Source of the DNA: Acanthococcus lagerstroemiae
Taxonomy: Eukaryota > Arthropoda > Insecta > Hemiptera > Eriococcidae
DNA length: 64,000 nucleotides
Reading direction: 5' to 3'
Assembly: GCA_031841125.1 (NCBI GenBank)
Contig: CM063110.1
Span: 20,827,626-20,891,625 of the forward strand
Positions 58,401-64,000 of the stretch are shown in pieces. The translations under genes and the position numbers were made by a program. Within the stretch, counting starts at the first letter, position 1. Every line of letters starts with the position of its first letter. Under the pieces are notes generated by a model. It was given only the letters and a program-made list of their open reading frames with translations, was not told the DNA's origin and did no database searches.

Positions 58401-60041
58401 AGGAACGTAAAGAAAAGGGAAAAAAGGAGAAAAGACAGAAAAAAAGAGGGAAAGATAGAAAGAAATTTGATGTAAGCTACATTTCTCTCTTCACTTTTAT
58501 TTCATTAAGGAAGTCTGTGAAACATTTTAAAGAGAGAGCAAAAAATTTGGTACATTGTTTCCTAATCCCCCCCCCCAACTCATTCCCTAAATCCGCCCTT
58601 GGGTAAGAAGACGGAAAAGTTCAAAATTTGGAGTACTAAGCACTGCGCTTAGCTTTTTGAAAAATATTGACAGATTCTCGGGAAATCAGAATGAAAGAAT
58701 CAGATTTCAAAGATCAAGAAGACGAATTTTGGAAAAGAAGTAATAGAATCCGAACTCATAGCTTCCGAATGAGATTTAGAACCTTATTCTGAATTAACTA
58801 TCATCTCCACTACTGTGTATGAATTAAATGTAAAAAAAGTTGTTGAAAAGTGAGGAACCCTTCTAGAAACTGGAATGTAGTTAGTTACATTACAGTAAAA
58901 CCGTTATTCTTCCTATGCGAGACATCATGAGAATGGAATGCATAAAACATAGGTAATACCAGTGCGGAAATTGAGTGACGTATTAGCTGGTTGTATTTTG
59001 AGAAGTACTACTTCCATCTGATCCTAGTCCTTAGTTGAGTACCGGTCTTCAAAAAATTCCTATCGCTTATGGGAGCCCTGTAGTAAGACAGGACTTTCTC
59101 AAAACCCGGTACTCAGTTATTATTAGTCTAAAGTTAGCCCCGCGGGGCAAATATATTTCACTTACCAATGTCTATACGGTGTATTGTGATCCAGGTGCAA
59201 GAATCCGTAGCCGAAAGCTTGCATCCTCTGGTTGTGAAAATCAAAGACGAAGCTCCGGCGATACTGAAGAAGCTGATGAACCGTTTGTTGAACGGTGCCA
59301 CGTACGGAGACCGGAAAGGAGCGGCGTATGGCATCGCAGCGGTCGTGAAAGGCGTGGGAATCTTGTCGCTGAAGCAGTACGACATCATGAGCACCTTGAC
59401 GGACGCCATTCAAGATAAGAAAAATTACAAACGTCGCGAAGGTATTGCCCGAGATTCAACGTATATATTGTCAGTTCGGATGACTTAACGACGAATCATT
59501 CTTACGTCACGACGAGAACTAACTCAGAAGTGTTACCTTTCAGGAGCTCTGTTTGCCCTAGAACAACTGTGTCGCTCCATCGGCAGGCTTTTCGAGCCAT
59601 ACATCATTCATATTCTGCCGCATCTATTGCTGTGCTTCGGCGATAACAGCGAGTATGTGCGAACGGCTGCCGACGACTGCGCTAAAATCGTTATGAGCAA
59701 GTTATCCGGCCACGGAGTGAAATTGGTTTTGCCAGCGTTGCTGAAAGCGCTGGAGGATGATTCGTGGAGAACGAAAACAGGTTCGATGCTTACGCTGCCT
59801 TTTTCGTAGCCCGTGACCGAATTAGCTTTATTTTAAACCGCGTAATTATCCTTGTATTCAGGTTCCGTGGAATTATTGGGAGCCATGGCTTTCTGTGCGC
59901 CGAAACAACTGTCTTCGTGTCTTCCTAGCATCGTACCGAAACTCATCGAAGTTCTCAGCGATTCGCATATCAAAGTGCAGGAGGCGGGTGCTCAAGCGTT
60001 GCGGGTTATTGGTTCGGTTATACGGAATCCGGAGATCCAAG
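46430..60041 (+). CDS. GCN1: GCN1, activator of the eIF2-alpha kinase GCN2; first 26 exons, continues beyond the window
   Basis: Exons: 46430-46447, 46691-46793, 46873-47068, 47157-47318, 47397-47571, 47659-47911, 47995-48173, 48389-48488, 48571-48671, 48764-48913, 48990-49158, 49240-49478, 49560-49746, 50142-50260, 50327-50505, 50702-50921, 54733-55012, 55091-55348, 55438-55604, 55711-55823, 57028-57238, 57327-57560, 57860-58054, 59195-59441, 59544-59780, 59862-60041. All introns are GT-AG and all phases fit, giving 1,557 codons without a stop. GCN1 is a roughly 2,600-residue HEAT-repeat protein that binds ribosomes and passes the stalled-ribosome or uncharged-tRNA signal to GCN2. A Lys/Glu-rich helix ([13 protein letters not shown]) lies near residue 830. 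The eEF3-like block (residues about 1336-1557: [45 protein letters not shown]) is the best conserved. The GCN2-binding part lies outside the window. The very short exon 1 and upstream uORF make the start slightly uncertain. Confidence 0.96.
51169..51255 (+). repeat. 87-bp direct repeat, left copy, flanking the RTE relic
   Basis: TGTTCYTAGCCTTATTAG through CTGTTAGAAAAT matches 53786-53872 with five mismatches. It abuts the 3' end of the RTE relic and is interpreted as a long target-site duplication. Confidence 0.85.
51256..53785 (-). mobile_element. Decayed RTE LINE in GCN1 intron 16
   Basis: On the minus strand, from 53785, there is the end of an apurinic-type endonuclease ([10 protein letters not shown], then [10 protein letters not shown] at about 53640) and a linker with coiled-coil character (53261-53001). 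Next come the reverse transcriptase with [18 protein letters not shown] (52560), [19 protein letters not shown] and [14 protein letters not shown] (52180-52030), and the tail ending EAYAQ..WAH. AATAAAGG stands near the 3' end (about 51277). The 5' end is truncated inside the endonuclease. Several frameshifts and stops make it inactive. It lies antisense to GCN1. Confidence 0.85.
53786..53872 (+). repeat. 87-bp direct repeat, right copy, flanking the RTE relic
   Basis: This is the partner of 51169-51255. It begins exactly where the 5'-truncated endonuclease sequence of the RTE stops. Confidence 0.85.
54210..54520 (+). repeat. AAGACTC-type cryptic repeat in GCN1 intron 16
   Basis: AAGACTT, GAGACTC and TTAAGA motifs recur in the same manner as at 37320-37920. 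Confidence 0.45.
56338..56560 (+). mobile_element. tRNA-derived SINE, copy C, in GCN1 intron 20
   Basis: This is the most complete head of the family. TGGTTGGCTGAGTGG (A box, about 56343-56357), an anticodon-like arm GGTCTCGGAATCC, and GGGTTCGAGCCC (B box, about 56390-56401) are followed by the shared body and AATTAGAAAAAAAAGAAAAA. It lies in the sense orientation of the intron. Stem mismatches show it is not a functional tRNA. The arm is nearest an Arg-type tRNA in my judgement. Confidence 0.88.
58357..58601. mobile_element. hAT-like MITE, 245 bp, in GCN1 intron 23
   Basis: Ends CAGTGGCGGATTTA and TAAATCCGCCCTTG are inverted with two mismatches. GGTAAG (6-7 bp) is repeated on both sides. 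The body has a purine-rich AAAGAAAAGGGAAAAAAGG tract and a C-tract. The duplication is one or two bases short of the hAT norm, so the boundary may be off by a base. Confidence 0.75.
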
Positions 60042-61392
60042 GTGAGAACGATTAGGAAACAAGAATAAGGTTGGCTGTCTGAGTGGACTAGTCCACATGG
60101 GTCGAGCGTAAATGGGCGACAGGCTGGGTAATTAGACTAAAGGGGTGACCATTCTCTTTCGACTGAAACGAAGAGACTGAATTGATGAAGGGGACGAAAG
60201 AAACGAAATTAGAGAAACTGTACGATCTTGGAGGATTAATTTGAGGAGTCTACTTCCAAAGTGACGTAACTGCACAATTTTAGTTTTGAGAAAAACAAGC
60301 AAAATACTTTATAAGCAAAACAGTAAAGTAGGTAACGGATTTTTTATCAGTTCAACCTTCAAGAAAAATTTCTTGTTTTTGTTTTTGCATAGTATGCCCC
60401 TAGCGCGGCAAGACAGCGTGTTGAAAACAAGAACTCATGAAATCATAATTTTGCAGTTAGGTCACTTTGGAAGTGGGCTCCTTATTTATTCACGAGGCAA
60501 GAATGACTGCCTTCTGAAAACAAATTCACATGTTTTGCCTAGAAAAAATCTTCGAAAATTTCTTTTTGTTTGTTGGCTTGTTGAACTTCGAGAATTTACT
60601 TTTTTTTCCCATTAAAATCTCAACAACAGGATTTCTCCTTGGAAATGTTCTATCGTGTCTATTGTCAAAATCTTCACACGACTGTTTTTGAGGGTTTGTT
60701 AGTTTGAAAGACTCGGTTGAAACTGAAATCTTATTTACTAAAGATAGTATTGAAGGAATCCTGATGAATCTTAATGAAATGTAATGACTCGGAATCGAGT
60801 CCAAACAAATCCTGAGTAATCTCTCAGTGAATCTCTATTGTTCCTAACGGGGTGTTAATTTATTTAAATAAATCCTAGCTTGTCTTAACGCGTCATACTG
60901 TGAGTCACAAAAATATTCGGACATGTAGTTTTTTTCGCAATATTGAAAGAAGAATGGGCAGAAAAATCCAAAAAAGTTGTATGTGGCAGGAGGTAGAGTA
61001 GGGAGTCTTGGAGCACCAATTCTTTTTGGAGAAATACCAAAAATTATGCACAGAAAAAGAAAAACACGAAATATCTAACCAAATTAATATTCGGACACCG
61101 TGTATTTTTTCCATAAGAAATCTAACTTGATCTTAAATTTTCCTGAGTAGGAATCCCGAAAATATTCCTTTCATGATCACAAGTGATTTATATAAACTAG
61201 AAGCTTTACAGAATACGAAATTTTAACCAACATCATCATAGCTCCTGTACTGTTGAGTTAGAGACAGGTCGTAACTATTTTGTTTCTTTTGGATTGCATG
61301 CTAATTATAATGGGCGAACGCAGGAAGTTTTCTTGTTTAAAATTTTTTCAACCCATACCTAACTTCGCATTCAGTCATGCTACGATGTCGCA
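60042..61392. other. GCN1 intron 26, unique part
   Basis: The donor GTGAGA opens at 60042. No further GCN1 exon was found before the LINE. The next residues expected in GCN1 are not encoded in any frame here, so the intron is at least 3.9 kb. Confidence 0.5.
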
Positions 61393-64000
61393 ATTTTATT
61401 TTATTTTATTTTTATTTTATGGAGTTTATTTTAAGGTGGTGCCGACAACAGCTTAGAGGCCTGTTACAGTCGACACCACTGTTTACAAATAATAATAATA
61501 ATAATACGGCGTGTGCTGCGATGAGTGCATTGTGGGAGGCCTTTGTCGGATTCAATGGATTTACAATAATTATGAGTCTACTTGAACTAGGTCATTTTTG
61601 TTTTGAGTGAATGGAAGTGGTGGTGAAGGTGAAGGGGAGGGGGGAGGGGGGACTGTAACCGATCGTAGGTTAATAGAGCAGGCTAGAATGTGGGGTCGAG
61701 GAGCCGGTGGTTCATATCTGCTAGCGTTTTTCGGTATGAGTTTCTGTTCTGGTGGAAAATATCTAAGTATAAATCGGTACTGTCGTTGTAAATTGTGTTG
61801 TATAAATTACACGCTCGGTACAATATACTCTGTTTCAATGCATTCGTACGTGGGACAGGTGGGCGAAAGATGAGCCTACATCTGCTGTTTATTCTAGGTA
61901 CATTTATGTTGATTTTTGATAGCATTTCCGGTTCCTGTATTCTACCCTGTATTAAGTCGTGAAGGAATAACAGGGGTGCCACCATGCGCCTCTTTTTCAG
62001 TGATTGGATCCTAAATATTTTTAATAGTTCGACATACTTTATTTCAACAGGGTAGTAATCAAAATTTTTGAAAAATAAATACTTTAAGAATCGCTTCTGA
62101 ACACATTCTATATCCTGAGAGATTGTCGACGCATGCGGGCTCCAAATCAGGAAACCAAATTCCAGACCTGGTCGAACTAGCGAAAAATAAAGAATAAGTA
62201 GGGTTTTGATATTTCTGTAGTTTTGAGAGTTTCGGAAGATGAAACCCAAGGTTCTTTTCGCCCTTCGTACAATCTCTGATATATGATGCTTGAACGTTAT
62301 GCCTTTATCGATCAGCCCTAAGTCTCTAACAATCTCAACGTCTTTCAGGGTTTCATCATTTATGTGATATGTGTGAGGGATGATTCTCAGAGTGTTGCGG
62401 GTGTATGATATTTTCTCACACTTTTTTACGTTGAAGGGCAAGTGATCGCTCCACTGTACTATAGAATTGAGGTCACTTTGTAGATGCATGCAGTCTTCTT
62501 TACATTCGACAGGTCGAAAGATTTTCATGTCGTCAGCGTATAATAAAATTTGCGATTGTCTGACATTCTCAGCTATATCATTAATAAATAACGTAAACAG
62601 GAGAGGACCTAGATTTGATCCCTGTGGAACCCCTGAAGGGCACAGGAAAGGACCTGAGATGGTGTTCTTGTATCCTACGTACTGTTTTCTATTCAATAGA
62701 TACGACTCGAAAAACCGGCAAGCTTCCGCGGAGAACCCAAGTCTTGCCATTTTTTGTAAAAGTATGGAATGATTAACTTTATTGAATGCTTTCTGAAAAT
62801 CAGTGTAAATAGTATCCACCTGTGTCCCTCGATCGATCCACTCCGATAGGTATTGCATGAAACAAGCGAGATTTGTTTGTACGCCCCTCCTTGGCCGGAA
62901 GCCATGCTGTGCGTTTATAATTTGATTCTCTACCTGTGTGATAATTTGTTCGTGTAATGTCGATTCAAATATTTTTGCGGGTATTGGAATGAGTGCTATG
63001 GGCCTGTGTTTCGCAATGTCTTTCGTATCGCTACTATCCTTGGGGAGGGGAGTTATTTTTGAGATACACCAGAGTTTTTGAAATTTTGCTAATTTTATGC
63101 TGAGGTTGAATATATAGAGGAGAGGAGGTACCACGAATTCCTGAAGACCCTTATAGACATAAGAGGGAATTCCATCTGGGCCCAGGGAGCGTTTTGCTTT
63201 CATTTTTTTAATCGCACGGCTGACATCACTTTTTGCGATTGGGAAAATTTTAATCGAATCTGCTCCGTTGATCTGAGGGTTGCTTAATTTTGTGTGTGTA
63301 TTTGGGACATATACAGATGAGAAGTAGTCTGCAAAAGCATCCGCTATTGATGATGGCGTGTCTAACGTTTGACCCATGTACTCTTTTATTTCCGAAGTAA
63401 CAGACACTTCTTTTTTCCCTTTCACGTATTGCCAAGATTTCGCCGGGTTTCGCCTTATACCCTGCTCTAAAGACTCCTCATACTCCTTTTGCGCTAATTT
63501 TAATTTGCGTTTTACGGTTGCGCGTAATGCTCGATATCTCTCTTCGTTCCTTAAATTCTTGACTTTTTTGAGTTTTCTACGGATTCTTTCTTTTGCCTTT
63601 ATTGTAGATATTACATCTTTGTTGAACCAGGGGGGATACTTTGCCCGAGATGAGTTTTTTACAAGAAGGACAGTGGCCTCAATTACTGTGTCCATAAATG
63701 ACTGGAAGTATTCAGCCGCTTGATCAACATCACCTAACGCTCGTAGTTCATCCCACGACTTAGTTCTAAGTAATTCGTACATATGATTAAAATTTGCTTT
63801 AGAGTAGCAACGTTTAGGTGCTATTACCTCCGGAAGATTCCCAGAGTGTATTGTATTACGCCACTTCATTTGTACATTTAATTTTAGTGGAGGATGATAA
63901 GCATCCTCAGTTTCTAATAGTGAAACCGTTCGCTGCACTTCTACTTGAGGGATATTAGCAAGAACCAGATCAAGCGTATTTCCATACTTATTTAATACCG
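61393..64000 (-). mobile_element. CR1/L2-like LINE with uninterrupted pol frame, antisense in GCN1 intron 26, cut by window edge
   Basis: The element reads from beyond 64000 to a TAAAA-repeat tail at 61393-61420, with about 260 bases of 3' untranslated sequence after the stop. That leader has a C-rich tract and a short TTATTATTATT run. The 5' end and any target-site duplication on that side are outside the window. It is the only LINE here without visible frame damage. Confidence 0.8.
61683..64000 (-). CDS. LINE ORF2: endonuclease C-terminus and full reverse transcriptase (partial at the 5' side)
   Basis: The frame is open from the window edge (NKYGNTLDLVLANIP, the end of the endonuclease fold) to TAG at 61683. 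Counting from the Met at 63938, the 751 residues contain LGPDGIPSYVYK (252-263), HRPIALIPIPAKIFE (311-325), QHGFRPRRG (344-352) and TDFQKAFNKVNH (379-390, catalytic Asp380). They also contain SGVPQGSNLGPLLF (435-448) and YADDMKIF (467-474, Asp469/470). The usual AFD of motif A reads AFN, but the catalytic Asp before it is kept. It copies its own RNA into genomic nicks. The style is CR1/L2-group; a jockey-group placement is possible. Not a host gene. Confidence 0.88.
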   Translation of the reverse strand, partial: VLNKYGNTLDLVLANIPQVEVQRTVSLLETEDAYHPPLKLNVQMKWRNTIHSGNLPEVIAPKRCYSKANFNHMYELLRTKSWDELRALGDVDQAAEYFQSFMDTVIEATVLLVKNSSRAKYPPWFNKDVISTIKAKERIRRKLKKVKNLRNEERYRALRATVKRKLKLAQKEYEESLEQGIRRNPAKSWQYVKGKKEVSVTSEIKEYMGQTLDTPSSIADAFADYFSSVYVPNTHTKLSNPQINGADSIKIFPIAKSDVSRAIKKMKAKRSLGPDGIPSYVYKGLQEFVVPPLLYIFNLSIKLAKFQKLWCISKITPLPKDSSDTKDIAKHRPIALIPIPAKIFESTLHEQIITQVENQIINAQHGFRPRRGVQTNLACFMQYLSEWIDRGTQVDTIYTDFQKAFNKVNHSILLQKMARLGFSAEACRFFESYLLNRKQYVGYKNTISGPFLCPSGVPQGSNLGPLLFTLFINDIAENVRQSQILLYADDMKIFRPVECKEDCMHLQSDLNSIVQWSDHLPFNVKKCEKISYTRNTLRIIPHTYHINDETLKDVEIVRDLGLIDKGITFKHHISEIVRRAKRTLGFIFRNSQNYRNIKTLLILYFSLVRPGLEFGFLIWSPHASTISQDIECVQKRFLKYLFFKNFDYYPVEIKYVELLKIFRIQSLKKRRMVAPLLFLHDLIQGRIQEPEMLSKININVPRINSRCRLIFRPPVPRTNALKQSILYRACNLYNTIYNDSTDLYLDIFHQNRNSYRKTLADMNHRLLDPTF

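Noticed and set aside
59158..59413. Two overlapping 83-codon open frames antisense to GCN1 exon 24
   Set aside because: They are shadows of a strongly conserved coding exon; no start context or independent similarity.
60286..60615. 109-codon plus-strand ORF after GCN1 exon 26
   Set aside because: It does not encode the sequence expected next in GCN1 and lacks splice signals; treated as intron.

Overview
This window is nuclear DNA from an animal. It has spliced genes with short GT-AG introns, AT-rich intergenic DNA full of microsatellites, LINE relics of jockey, RTE and CR1 type, tRNA-derived SINEs and many hAT-type miniature elements. The mixture fits an arthropod, most likely an insect; a hemipteran is my guess, but nothing in the window fixes the species.

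Layout. Positions 1-42.9 kb contain no host gene that I can support. They are a transposon graveyard: a degenerate jockey LINE (1.4-3.85 kb), a MULE transposase tail split by a hAT MITE (4.2-4.9 kb), a twin-primed RTE fragment (8.0-8.6 kb), a minisatellite (12.1-12.5 kb), hairpin repeats and a tRNA-like SINE head (13.1-16.3 kb), a GC-rich duplicated block (18.2-18.8 kb), a dispersed TAAGACATAAAGACA family (19.9-20.5 and 27.3-28.5 kb), a palindrome holding a solo-LTR-like insert (27.6-27.9 kb), a jockey relic holding a hAT element that holds a second one (30.1-32.0 kb), a LINE endonuclease fragment (33.2-34.15 kb), and inverted minisatellite blocks around a chimeric RTE tail (39.0-40.9 kb).

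Positions 42.9-64 kb are gene-bearing. They contain the last two exons of an AGC-type kinase (S6KL/RSKR-like, + strand), a complete four-exon Josephin-domain deubiquitinase (JOSD1/2 type, - strand, 182 aa), and, head-to-head with it, the first 26 exons of GCN1 (+ strand). GCN1 is the HEAT-repeat ribosome-associated activator of the eIF2-alpha kinase GCN2. The visible part encodes 1,557 residues and runs off the right edge. The 595 bp between the Josephin and GCN1 start codons is a probable bidirectional promoter, with a TGACGTCA box inside a symmetric arrangement and a CCAAT box beside it.

Most GCN1 introns are 70-400 bp. Each of the four introns longer than 1 kb contains a recognisable mobile element: an RTE relic flanked by an 87-bp direct repeat, a SINE, a hAT-like MITE, and a long uninterrupted CR1/L2-like LINE pol reading frame in antisense at the right edge.

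The main novelty is structural. Several elements are nested two or three deep with target-site duplications (TSDs) that can be read directly, so the order of insertion can be reconstructed. I see no prokaryotic-type defence system, CRISPR array or gene cluster.
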